64,000 nt of DNA, taken from positions 35,530 to 99,529 of the forward strand of contig JAYMGJ010000156.1 in assembly GCA_037178675.1 (NCBI GenBank). Reading direction: 5' to 3'. The stretch comes from Scleroderma bovista. Its lineage: Eukaryota > Basidiomycota > Agaricomycetes > Boletales > Sclerodermataceae. The notes under the pieces are model-generated. The model saw only the letters and a list, made by a program, of their open reading frames with translations. It was not told the origin of the DNA and did no database searches. This document shows, piece by piece, positions 44,504 to 55,071 of this stretch. The position numbers were made by a program, and so were the translations under genes. The stretch's first letter is position 1. Every line of letters starts with the position of its first letter.

Positions 44504-45933
44504 ATGGCAAATGCAACGCCAATCCCACCACCGAGTTCCCGTCAGAAACGCGTCCTTCCCTCGCGGTCTCGTCGTGGTGGACCGGGTATAGGAACTTGTG
44601 ATGTTGACCTCATGATTTTGGACGCGCAGAGGCGCCGACGTTCGTGACCCGAGTTCCACTATCCTACCGCATGCACGCTCACATTTCCCAGTGGATAACG
44701 AACCTTTGATTCCAGCCGACACGTCCTTCCTATTGACTACGAACTCCACCCTCCTTGAGGGTTCGTCAAGTTCAAGAACGTTTCAATTTAACGACATCGC
44801 CAGACAACGATACTTTGATCGACCGGAGGTCATAAAGGCGTATCGGGAACAGCAACTTATCCAAACTCCCGAATTCACGCTTTTGCCGGAGGACGCCTCT
44901 GTAGGAGGGCGGTTTAGACCTCGGTCATCACTAGAAGATGTAGGTGCAGTTGACACGGTGACCACTTGGTTGATCTGTTGGTAACCCGTGATTCTAGCAC
45001 GACTACGCAGAAACCTCAGATGCTGCGTATGAGAAGAGGCATCGTAAATATGAGACGTTCGAGAAGCGGCAACGACTGCGCGAGAAGGAGAAACTAAAGC
45101 ATGAGCAGTACAAGCTGAAGGAACGTATCGAGCAGCTTAGGGCTATGGATGGCTCTGCGTTCCTCGGCCTCCCCGCATCATCATTCTCCTTGCCACCGGA
45201 GAATTATGACGAGGACGGGAACTACACCTCATTGCATGCAAATGGCATAAACATCGCCCACAATGAAGGTGAAAGGAGGCGATTTCAGATGCTGGAGGTT
45301 GCGTCTACGTTGGAGGAACGTTACCGTACCTTGTTGCCTTCCGATAAGAAACTAGCAGATCTCAAGAGTGCTAGCCGACAGAGTAGCGTCAATCTAAGCT
45401 CCCCAGACATCCGTCCCCGCGAGGAGCCTGCCAAGCTCACCACCGTCCACTCGAACGGCTCTTCCATAATCTTGAAGATTAAAGTTCCTCAACCTCGACA
45501 GAAGGACAATAGCCATCCACAGCCATTCGTAGGCTCACCGGAGCCAAAATCCGAAACGCTTTCACACTACTCACTGTCACCTCCGAAGTCCTCATCCCAA
45601 AAGAGTCGCCCCGAATATCCACGGAAGCGACCTCGAGAGGACTCTGACTCTCCATTCTCTACTCCTGACCGTCATACCCACTCCCAATATTCATGTACAT
45701 CTAAAGCCGACCCTTGCTTGCTTGTACAATGGGCCGAACGCCATCAGTCCGCGCCGAACACGCGAAAGACTCAGAGACACGTCACTGCATTTGGCACCAA
45801 AGTTCCTCCTGAAATAGAGGAAGTCCGGGATTTTGAAGTTCCGGCTTGGATACGAGCTTGTTCGCCTTCAACGAGATCAGACGGAATGGGTGAATGTATA
45901 GGTGCTAGTGCTGGGGAGGCGACCGTGGCATAG
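44504..45933 (+). CDS. Sas4-like chromatin protein (something about silencing subunit 4)
   Basis: Exon 1 starts MANATPIPPPSSRQKRVLPS and contains RSRRGGPGIGTCDVDLMIL. An intron with donor GTTCGT joins to DNEPLIPADTSFLLTTNSTL. A second intron (donor GTAGGT) joins SLED to HDYAETSDAAYEKRHRKYE. The strongly basic helix EKRQRLREKEKLKHEQYKLK ERIEQLR follows and is the part that resembles the SAS4 domain of silencing and histone acetyltransferase complexes. The rest is Ser/Pro-rich with a basic patch (YPRKRPREDSDS). A short motif near the end (EIEEVRDFEVPAWIRA) resembles a PEHE-type docking segment. The assignment rests on memory of the family pattern and needs a profile search. Confidence 0.55.
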
Positions 45934-46074
45934 CTTTGGCAGTCCACTGTTTATCTTATGTTTATTTGGACTTTGATCCATTGTATTACTTGGAACTCCA
46001 ATATGATGATATCGGATAATAAGAAAGTCGGCTAAGCTGTGGTGAAAGAACGTCGGTATGAAGGATGGGATAGG

Positions 46075-46855
46075 TCAGTAAATCTCACCCCTGGCTCCAG
46101 CCCGTCCACCCACGGTCTGTTTGATGATATCCAACACCCGGTTTTGCGATTTAAATAATACTTCCTTGTTTCGACCTAAAGCCAAATGAGCTCGCTCGAT
46201 TGGTCCGAGGTTGCTCAGTGATGAAGAGACCGTAGGCGGAAGATAGCCAGAGTAGTCACCCCCTCTTCCCTTCGTATGTCGCGCCGAGTGAACTCGTGGC
46301 GAGAATAGTTCGGCGAGAGTATTGTTGGGTAGGATATGATGTTGCCCTCTCGGAGAGTCCCGAACATTGGCATGTACCTGGCCCAGAGATTGTCTTGCAG
46401 TGTTACTGTTCCTTGGATTCCCTACGAGTGGAGATTGCATCTTTCCATCAGCGCCGCCTACAGCCCCAGAATCCTGTTCAGAAGCTGGTGGAACAACCTT
46501 CTTGCCGTTGTCTCTGTGCAGGTCGGGTCGCCTGGAGCCTGCAGAGAGCCATGCATTTGGGCTTCCTTGCTTGTCCTGTAATTGTTGCTGCCTCGGTGGT
46601 CTTTCGTTGGCAGACGGCAAGACTGGCCGATTGCTTGATCCTGTGAGATAGTGACTTGAGTATTCACGAACTGCAGAGCCGAAAAAAAAACTCACGGGTC
46701 AGAATCCCCATAAGATTGCTTCGACGAGCAAGGAGCGTCGCATTTGTGGCTAGGTCAGAAACCCGTCGCTCCAACGTCGATGGACATGTTGCTTTCCGAA
46801 ACAGTCGAGGGTTGGAAGGATGTAGATGTAGGGTAGATGCAGCACGTCGCAACAT
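46075..46855 (-). CDS. Small uncharacterised basic protein, possibly mitochondrial
   Basis: The ATG at 46855 opens MLRRAASTLHLHPSNPRLFR, a Ser/Arg-rich, acid-free N-terminus like a mitochondrial presequence. An intron (donor GTGAGT, acceptor CACAG near 46643) joins LMGILT to RSSNRPVLPSANER. The middle is low-complexity and polar. The C-terminus looks more ordered: LSNLGPIERAHLALGRNKEV then LFKSQNRVLDIIKQTVGG, ending ARGEIY at 46075. I do not recognise the family. It is divergent from PFA4, with 116 bases between ATGs. Confidence 0.55.
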
Positions 46856-46971
46856 GGTGGTGGAAGCTCCTAAAGAGAGATCCGACTTGTCACTCGCCTT
46901 GTAGCAACTACTACTCAAAACAGTCACTTCTGGTCTTCCACACTTTCCTTCAAATATCCGTCGAGGTGCCC

Positions 46972-48783
46972 ATGCATGCATTTCTGGAACGACTAATCAT
47001 CGCTTTCGTTCTATTTCTTATCCTATTTCCCGTCCTTAGTTCGCAGGTCTTCATCATATGGCCCTGGTATGGACAGGTGTGGTCGATCGAGCTCATATGC
47101 CTACTCTTGCCTTTCAAGTGAGCCTGCCCTTCGGCATGAAGTCCTTACTGTTGACTATCGCCAGCCTCATCGCAGCGATGCTGCTGCATAGCTACTACCT
47201 TTGCATAATGACAAACCCTGGCAGAGTGCCCGATGGATGGGTAAGCATGTCGGCGTTGCTCATCTACTAACTGACCAAAGCATCAGAAACCTGATACCAG
47301 CACTGGAGATGGTTTGGAAGTTAAGAAACTCACTGGTAGACCCAGGTATTGCCGCACGTGCAACAAGTACAAGCCTCCAAGATCTCATCATTGCAGACGC
47401 TGCAACTAGTACGTTGTCGCGTCTCCCTATGTATTCCTTTCTTATTTTTACGCCTAGTTGTGTACTACGCATGGGTTCGTTTCATTGCAAGCTTCTCGCC
47501 GTGTCACCCTAACGAGTTACAGATCACCACTGTCCATGGGTAAACAATTGCATCGGCCATTACAACTTTGGCCACTTTCTTCGATTCCTATTCTTCGTCG
47601 ACGCCTGCTGCTCATATCATCTCGCCATGGTGACACGCAGAGTATTCTGGTTCATGGGAAGGCGTTATTTTGTGAGCATGTGTACACTTCACCCTGGAAT
47701 GAGGAGTAACTAATGGTGGACTCCAGGACGAGCCTACCTTCGCTGAACTTCTTTTCATTGTCACAAACTACGTGACCGTCGTCCCGGTCCTTCTCATTGT
47801 GGGGGCTATGAGGTTTGTTTTTCTTCTTGGACGACTGCCGCCACTTACACCGTCTTAGCTTTTATCAATTCTATGGCCTTTTAGTAAACACAACAACAAT
47901 TGAGCGCTTTGAGAAAGATAAGGCAGCTATTCTCAGACGACACGGAAAGATTCATGAAGTGAGTGCTAGTAGTCTCATGGTGCACCTGTGCTTATGCGGT
48001 GCATAGGTGAAATACCCCTATGTAGGTGAATGAAATACTGTTGATAACTCTACTAATAGCAGTGGAGAATCTCGGTACTTGGAGCAACGTTACTTCCATA
48101 CTCGGAAGCAATCCGCTCTTGTGGTGTTGTCCACTAGCCCCACAAGGAACGGGACTTGAATTCCAGCTATCAGGTGGGGAAGGTCAGTCGTTCAACTCCT
48201 ATGGTCACGAACATACACAGCGAACGAGCCAGGGTTCGGCCGCCCTGGTTTCGCCTTTGTCACTGCTCGGGTACCACATTGCATGTACCTAGCAGTGGAA
48301 CTGACGCGTTTTACGAAAATTTTAGGCACTGAGGTCCAGTATTCGTGGCCGCCTTGTGACCCAGCTTCTACAGGAAAACAATTCAAACTCCCAAAGAGCC
48401 CCTGGACATATGACAATGAAGGCGTCAATCCGAACCTCCGCCCATCAAATTCAAGCACACTAGCCTCGCACGGGCATCAAGTGTACACCTCTGCTTTACC
48501 GCCATACCATCCAGATTTCGATGGCGACTGTAGTCCACGGGCTCGGCAATCTTATTCCCCGGATTCTTCTGATATAGATGACGACTACCAAGGCATCAAA
48601 GTGCGACGTGGATCGGAGGGCTATGAGGTTCATCCGTTGAATAGAGAAGAGATGCTTAGGAAACACCTAGAAGCCGAAGTGTCCCGAGAGGGCAGATATC
48701 AGGTCTACGGACCTGACCCGTCCATGGAGGACGAGAATGACTTGATTTCTGATGAGGATACCCCGCTGGGACTACGGAACTGA
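46972..48783 (+). CDS. PFA4: DHHC palmitoyltransferase, Pfa4 type
   Basis: This is a protein S-palmitoyltransferase of the ER; yeast Pfa4 modifies the chitin synthase chaperone Chs3. The start is MHAFLERLIIAFVLFLILF, the first membrane helix, with FIIWPWYGQVWSIELICLLL and YYLCIMTNPGRVPDGW. The cysteine-rich domain reads RPRYCRTCNKYKPPRSHHCR and RCNTCVLRM|DHHCPWVNNCIG, with an intron splitting it before the catalytic DHHC. Two more helices follow (LLFIVTNYVTVVPVLLIVGA). The TTxE motif is present as NTTTIERFEKDK. The conserved NPYDxG-like part reads YNVGAWSNVTSILGS. The C-terminal tail is cytosolic and acidic, ending DEDTPLGLRN. Complete. Confidence 0.9.
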
Positions 48784-48914
48784 CTGGTGACTGTTTACTG
48801 GTTTATTGTAACGATCCTGTACTATAAGGTTACAATGGACTATACATCAATGCATCACCATTAAGTATTAAAGGATTAGATGGCGAAAGGATCGATTGAG
48901 CGTCGGCAGAACCA

Positions 48915-51146
48915 TCAGACAATCGATGGTTTTTCTAAGTAAACCTTCCACACATGACCTCCCTTCTCCCCCACTTCCAACACATTTGATCCAATTTGTA
49001 GCTCCATTTCCCACCCGCTTTCACCACGTTTCGTAGCCACGGAGGTGCCATTTAATACGATCTGAACATCCTCATGCGTAGGAGTGGATACCTTCTTCGA
49101 CGTATGGTCCTTCACGAGAGTGGACTTGACTTTAGCTTTGGAATTTTTCATACTGCGTCCTCGCCCGCGCTTTTTGAGAGTTGGTTCCTCGATCTCTTCA
49201 TCGCGAGCTTCCTCGTCGGAGCTATCTCGGTCGTCCTCGCCCAGGAATTTGACATCCGCAACAAGTAACGATTCTTCCTCTCGGCCAAGCCTTATCGCCC
49301 AAGATTTGACACCATCGCAGTGATCCAGCCAGAATGGCCTTCCACGAGGCTTTGTCAAAATCAAAATTTGACTTAGAGGACGATGACCAGTGAGGGAAGG
49401 AGCAGGAGACCTTGACACAGAGTGGACGGTATGATGCTGAACCGGGGGTGTTGCAGCTGACGGCTGAAGCGTAGCAACGGGCTGTGTGGTCTGACGGTAT
49501 ACTGCGTTGGGATAATGGGTGTATTGGGTCGAAGGAAATGGCTGAACAGCAACTTTAGGGGACGGGGCAGCCATTTTTGCCACTGCTGGAAGTGCAGCTG
49601 CACTTGGAGCAGCTGTGAGTACAGAAGCAGTCGAAGCTGGTACAGGGGTAGGTGTAGATGCTGGTACCGAAAGAGGCGCCGATAGGGCAGCAGAAGTCGA
49701 GGATGTCTGAGGCAATGGATCAAGTGCCCGAACGGGACTCTTAGTCGTTGCCACTGAGCCTGCCGCTGGGAGACGAAGTGTGAGTGGGTTGGACGTCGTA
49801 GCCTGATCTTGGGACAGCTTCGAGGTCCCGGTCTCGCCATGTGAGGAAGTCCCAGTTGCTGAGGTCGCAGAGACCCCTGTTCCTGGGACTTTCAACTTGA
49901 TTTTTCCTGACGACCTTGCATATCTTGGAAGCGCATAGGGAAGTGGTAAGTCGGACATCAACTGACGAAAGTAATCCTATTGGAAAGTCAGTATCAAACG
50001 GACTCAACATGGACATTCCACTCGCCCGAAGTGTGACGGCATCCTCCCATATCTGACTGTGTTCCAAGTTGAAGGTCAAAGCGTTGGCAAAGACCAGTTC
50101 GACATCGTTGGCAAACTCCTCCGACGTAGTGTATTCCTTGCGCTTCAGCCGTTTCTGTGCAGAACGTAAATGTTAGCATTCTCTCTGAGTACTTGTTGCC
50201 GCGTACAAATATGGTTTCAATGCATATAGGGCGCTTGATTTCCCTATAATATGTGGGGTAATCTTTCTTCGATGGCATGTCCATGAAGGCGTCAGAAAGG
50301 ATTCGATGCCTGGAACACGAGCTCTGTCAGAAACTTTGCAAGGACAAAACCAGATCTTACGTTTCCTCATCAGTTTTTTCCACTAGCTTCTGTAGCCTTG
50401 CTTTGAGAAGGCGGTTCATGTTTGGAGGCTTATTCTTCTTCTTATCGTCTTCGCCTTCGGCCTCAATCTTCTCTTCGCCATTATCATCTGGGTCGCCGCT
50501 TTTCTTGACTTTCTTGCCCGTAATATTTGTGTACTCTTTGTTGACAAGTTTCTGGATTGAAGAGAGTCATGCATGTATGAACCAAACTTTGCTTGGTCAC
50601 TCACGAGGAGGAATTTGGCATCTAACCATATAGGACTTTCCTTGATATTATACCGCTTGGCATTTGTAAAGCATAGCTCGAAGTCCTGTCTGACTTCGTC
50701 GAGTGAAGGGTAGTAGTTGTCGTCTATCTTCTTCTTGATATCGTCCAAACATATGGGTTGTGTGATAACATCAAAGTAGTCGGGATAATGGCGTTTCAAA
50801 GGCAAACGCATGAACGGTGGCGAACATATGTTGCCACTAAGAGAAGTGGACTTCAGTCATATTGTGGACGAGACAGAAAGGGGAACCGTCGAGGCGGCGC
50901 TCAACTCGGTTTTGTGACGCACTCTTTGTTGACTGCATCCTTGACCATCTGCCACAACCTGATCGCTTGCTCCTTCAACCCCTCCTGGTCAGTACTTGAG
51001 CTTCCCTCTGCCTGTTCTCCTATATCATTGGTGACGTTTATTGCCTCTGCTGGGTGGTTCGTTGACCCCGTCAGTTCCTTGCGTCGCTTCGTTCGTGGGG
51101 CATCCACGTCAACGGCTCCGGTCAACAACCCCAATTCTCGTTTCAT
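48915..51146 (-). CDS. RSC4: RSC4-like tandem bromodomain chromatin remodelling subunit
   Basis: The ATG at 51146 (MKRELGLLTGAVD) starts a short basic leader with TKRRKELTG. Bromodomain 1 contains FMRLPLKRHYPDYFDVITQP, ICLDDIKKKIDDNYYPSLDE and FELCFTNAKRYN with the acetyl-lysine-binding Asn. Bromodomain 2 contains AFMDMPSKKDYPTYYREIKR and ELVFANALTFNLEHSQIW. A long Ala/Ser/Pro/Thr linker follows. A folded C-terminal region begins around SQILILTKPRGRPFWLDHCD and ends WKVYLEKPSIV at 48915. Tandem bromodomains plus this C-terminal region resemble Rsc4 of the RSC complex (polybromo-related). Subunit identity is inferred from domain layout; other RSC bromodomain subunits would carry BAH domains, which are absent. 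Confidence 0.78.
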
Positions 51147-51568
51147 AGTGGCAAAAAGAAGGTAGTGAAGCTAGTCCTAGCGGCCTCAAGCAGGCTTTTT
51201 TGTTGCTAGAGGATGTGTCCGCCCATTATCTTGCATGGAGACGCCCAACTACTCTGGGGTACCCAGTGTTCTGGTCACGTGATCCTCTCCGCGTCGCGTC
51301 GCGAATAATACTGGGCTTGACAGTTATCCAGATTTCGGGCTGTTGAACATCCATCTCAAGTTTGGATGATCTAGCAGCACTTCGGGATCATCTTCTACCA
51401 ATTTGGTGGGGGTACATACTAGCCTCCATTTACCCCGTAGTACGTTCAAGTTCAATCCCCTACCCAGGTGTGATCGTATACGAGTACTAACATACGTATC
51501 ACTGCACAGTATGCAGGTACTCGTACATTGTATAAAAGAATACAGACGATACATAAAATAGTCAGTGT
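51147..51568. other. Intergenic gap
   Basis: No coding exon or RNA gene is recognised between the RSC4-like start and the F-box stop, both on the minus strand. It includes the RSC4-like promoter. Confidence 0.4.
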
Positions 51569-52380
51569 TTAGTGTCCCATGCTTTCGTAGAACCGAATCA
51601 TCTTCCTCACATCGGGACAAAGGGCAAATCGCACTCTTTCGGTGTCTCCAAAAATTCTTTGACCCTGCCGCTCTATCCAGGGACCAAGGCAGCCAGAACA
51701 AGATTGCAAACCCCCACTGTCGGCCATTGCCCCACACATACTCCCGCGGATAATCTTCGCCAATCCGTCTTTCCTAATTGACCATTTAAGCTTGTGTACG
51801 ACTGGTAAAAGAGTACGGGAGATCGATAGCGTCGACGATTCGACGTCTGGCAAAACCAGAGTGTCATGAAGTGACTTGAGGGTACTGGGTACATGGGGAC
51901 GACGCTGGAGATGACCAGATAGCACAACCTTGGTGTGCTGTTGATTTAAGCGGAGGCCGCATTCGTACTGCTCTACCAACTATTCGATGTGAGTCAGAAA
52001 AGTGCGAAGACGGATATGAAACAGAATTCACATGGGGTGAATATAGATAATCTCCTGCACGCCATCTCCTCTCAACATGCAATCCACGCATGACACGCCT
52101 TTTCACCAGTTCTGGGATAGTAGGTCTCAGGAGGACTCCCTGAGGGCTCTTGCCAAATAACGAATGGTCTATTCGCGATGGCGTAATGACTTGTAAACGC
52201 GTACGGTGAAGCACCGGATCTTCTGTCAGCAATGCGATATGCTGGTTTACATGAGCCAAAGCAGCGAGGTCGGGGAGGTCAAGGAAGGACACTTGAGATG
52301 GGTAGTCAGTACTTTCACCCCCTTAGGGCGTGGTACACACAAATATGGAGAAGAGTTTCTTGGGGTAGATCTAGCAACAT
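51569..52380 (-). CDS. F-box protein
   Basis: The first exon MLLDLPQETLLHI joins across an intron (donor GTGTGT, acceptor CTCAAG) to LSFLDLPDLAALAHVNQHIA, giving a textbook F-box that would bind Skp1 in an SCF ubiquitin ligase. Downstream segments are LQVITPSRIDHSLFGKSPQG, VLLRPTIPELVKRRVMRGLH and, after another intron, QYECGLRLNQQHTKVVLSGH. It ends MIRFYESMGH at 51569. No WD40, LRR or other known substrate-binding domain is visible in the C-terminal part. This type is common as lineage-specific families in Agaricomycetes. Confidence 0.75.
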
Positions 52381-53902
52381 ATTGAATGTACGCTCTGGAC
52401 AGAGGCACGCAAACAATTATACGGCAGGATTTCCTCGACTTCCAGGGCTGCGGCGCAGAGTCTTGAACTGACTCCTAAATTTGGACAAGTTGGGAACTTG
52501 AACGCGAAACGTTTCGAAACTGTCTGATATAGTATACTACATGCCATGCCAGTTATCCAGTCTGCGAAGCGCGCTTTCGCCTGCAAAACACATGCCAGTT
52601 TCAGTTTCGTCCATCTCATCATCTTCAACGTCGGGTCCCAATGCTGACCAGTTCCGATGGTCACTAAGCACAACTCCCGAGGCCATAAGTGGGGGGGGGT
52701 CGACGACGACGACTAAATCCAAGCTTTGCGGGGTGATAAAGTAACATCCTACTTGGTCGTGAAGGAGCTAATGCCCCCGGAATGAAACACTGTTCTGCGT
52801 CACGCTCCCTGAGGTGTTTTCGGGTGAGCTTTCTGAACTGACATTGCCGATAATAGTATCGAACAGAAAGGACAATCTGCATTTCCCGTGGGTGTCTCGA
52901 TAGGACGAGAAGGCTGGCCTTACAAAAATCCTGGTCTCAGGATATTCAGCAATGGAAGGGGCTTGATCCGAGTTTTCACTTACCTAGAAAACATGGACCC
53001 TGATTAAGTTTGGTGCCAAGATCCTCGGTAAATCTGTCTAAGTTACCTATGTGTAGAGGATTCACAAGTGGCAACACCGCACTGAGTCAAGTTTGAGTTA
53101 GAAACATCTCGAGAAACAAGACTCACCTGACATTCCTGATGTGTTAACATATAACTAATATGTATAACCCTGGACAGAGTACATATAAGTGTGGTTGAAG
53201 AATGTATACGTGCGGATAAGGAGAAAATAGGCGGTCGTCCAGAGAAGTAAATTCGCATTTCACACCATCTTGATTTCAGAGTGCCACTGCAACTGGGATC
53301 TAGGACGATATGAATGAGGACAGTATTCCGAGGCCAGGAAGGTCCCCACCTGACTCCGTACAAGGACAAACAACAGGTAGGAGGACAAATGCAATGGCCC
53401 AATACCTGCTTTATTTTTTCTCTACACACTGTTTGACAGTCCAATGCATCTTCCATTTCTGATTCTGGAGTGGTCAGATTCAGAAAAGTTGTAAAAAAAC
53501 GGTAGTCACAAATCTCCATGTTATTGGTGGCCAGGCTGACAGCCTGATTCAGCCAGTCTCATACGAAAATTGAATCTAACATTTTGTACAAGTAGAAACG
53601 CACATATGCGGATGAAGACTCGGGTGCACATGCTATGAAGTAGCGAAAAGAGGCACTAGCTCCGTTTCAGTGAAAGAAGGTGAGTTCTGTTAATGAGACG
53701 GTCGATTGCCACTTAGACATTTAAAAATTTCAGCTGTCTCGAGTGTCTGCCACGCTGGAATGGAAGTAGCATAGAGAGCAAGCGCATGATGTGGTGTTAG
53801 GATGCAACTTGTTCAATGGGGTGGAGTCAAGGAAAATAAAATCGACTGGAACATCAAAAGGATCGAGTTCCGTGATTTCCATCCTCAAATTCTTGGAAAG
53901 GG
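52381..53902. other. Unresolved interval left of the retrotransposon
   Basis: Open stretches exist on the minus strand: 53519-53400 (MEICDYRFFTTFLNL), a helix-like piece around 53250 reading LLWTTAYFLLIRTYTFF in another frame, and an acidic C-terminal-looking piece near 52720-52540. They might be exons of one membrane-protein-like gene, but several stops and frame changes prevented a consistent model. An ATG on the minus strand at 53906 sits exactly at the insertion point. A run of nine G is at about 52689-52698. No gene is claimed. Confidence 0.25.
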
Positions 53903-53907
53903 GCATC
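53903..53907. repeat. Left target-site duplication GCATC
   Basis: The five bases immediately before the 5' LTR are GCATC, identical to the five bases right after the 3' LTR. This is the staggered-cut footprint expected of a Ty3/Gypsy integrase. Confidence 0.93.
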
Positions 53908-54143
53908 TGTGACGGTTCAACCATTCAGGCGTTCACACTCGGCCGAATGTCAAAGGTGTCATCTATATATCATATCTCATATACCTATTCCGTATCCTCC
54001 CGCACCTTAGTATAAGTAGCTACTCGCGCTCCCTGTAATCCCCCCGGTCTTTCTCATCCGAATAAGAGACATCTGTCTGGAATTCCTGAGTGAAGATCTT
54101 AGTGTGCCGGTATCCATAGTATCCACTACTGGAGAATGTCACA
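53908..54143 (+). repeat. 5' LTR
   Basis: 236 bp bounded by the inverted hexamers TGTGAC and GTCACA. It differs from the 3' LTR at two sites, both transitions: one in the ATACCTATTCC stretch and one in the last ten bases (AATGTCACA versus AACGTCACA). It should contain the promoter; a TATATATCATATCTCATATA run (about 53964-53983) and TAGTATAAGTAG downstream are TATA-like candidates. Confidence 0.95.
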
Positions 54144-54324
54144 TATTTTTTTCCGAGACTCTACTCTCTCAAAACTCTTACTCTCTATCTCTAAAAACCC
54201 TTCATTCGCGCTTCCCGCTATTTGACGTGGACCGGATCCCCCACCGTGCAAATCAAAGGAACGCCAAACGAAACTTGTCAATCAACATCTACCTCTATCG
54301 CCTACAAAACCCTATAAAACAAGA
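54144..54324 (+). other. Retrotransposon leader, primer site not obvious
   Basis: The sequence directly after the LTR is TATTTTTTTCCGAGACTC and does not begin with TGG, the usual complement of a tRNA CCA end. A pyrimidine-rich CT-repeat stretch follows before the first ATG at 54325. Priming might use an internal tRNA fragment or self-priming; I could not identify the primer. Confidence 0.5.
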
Positions 54325-55071
54325 ATGTCTACAAGATACAATCTTTGCAAAAATACTCGCGCTCGTGCAAACTCGTTGCCGACGAGCCCGAAGAGTCTGG
54401 AGAACGTCGACTCGTCCCTTAGCGTTCCTCCGCTGTCCAACAACAGCACCCGAAGTGCAAAGAGTCCAGAAGACTTGATAGCCCCACGGCGATATAGCGA
54501 TATCGTACGTGGTGGCGTACCACCTCATAGCGAGGCCCCCGACTTGAGGCATTCCTCGTCGCTGAATCCCGGCTCGAGGAGTACCTCGCCGGTATTGACT
54601 GGACGCGAGCTCGAACGCTTGCCAGTCGTGTCTAGTAACCTAGAAAATTTAATAGGCCTGAGGGCAACGAATAGTGTTACTCAAATAGAAATTATGACCG
54701 CCGCCCACACCGACATAGAATCGGATGGGACGTCTGACGGCAATGAGTCCGATCCATCGCCCTCCCTCGGGAAGGAGGGCAGGAACGAAGCAGATGGAAC
54801 CGAGTGGACTACAGTCCGCCGGAAAGGATGTAAATCGAGGTCCGTGTCGCGTGAGATTGAACGGCGAACCGAGACACTGGACTCAGAGCTGGGTCGTGCA
54901 GTTCGAGAGGCTGAAAAGCAATTGACCCCAGATGACCGACAAAAGATCAACAAAAGGATACTCGCCCTGAAGAACAAACCTGCTTGCAGGTTAAGTGACA
55001 GGACAAGCGAGACGACCTCCAAAGGAGAGGGTCCGTCCGCGCTCGATAAGGGCAAAGGCGCCGATCTGTGA
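54325..55071 (+). CDS. gag: Retrotransposon ORF1: N-terminal Gag segment
   Basis: A 248-codon frame starting MSTRYNLCKNTRARANS and closing with UGA at 55069-55071. It is Ser/Pro-rich and hydrophilic (SPEDLIAPRRYSDIVRGG) with a charged helical end (DDRQKINKRILALKNKP). No standard domain is recognised. The next frame continues in exactly the same register after the UGA, so this is probably the N-terminal part of a longer Gag. Confidence 0.85.
   Translation: MSTRYNLCKNTRARANSLPTSPKSLENVDSSLSVPPLSNNSTRSAKSPEDLIAPRRYSDIVRGGVPPHSEAPDLRHSSSLNPGSRSTSPVLTGRELERLPVVSSNLENLIGLRATNSVTQIEIMTAAHTDIESDGTSDGNESDPSPSLGKEGRNEADGTEWTTVRRKGCKSRSVSREIERRTETLDSELGRAVREAEKQLTPDDRQKINKRILALKNKPACRLSDRTSETTSKGEGPSALDKGKGADL

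Noticed and set aside
49373..49840. 155-codon minus-strand frame within the RSC4-like gene
   Set aside because: It is an alternative frame of the Ala/Ser/Pro linker in the same gene; Arg/Leu-rich composition reflects the repeat codons.
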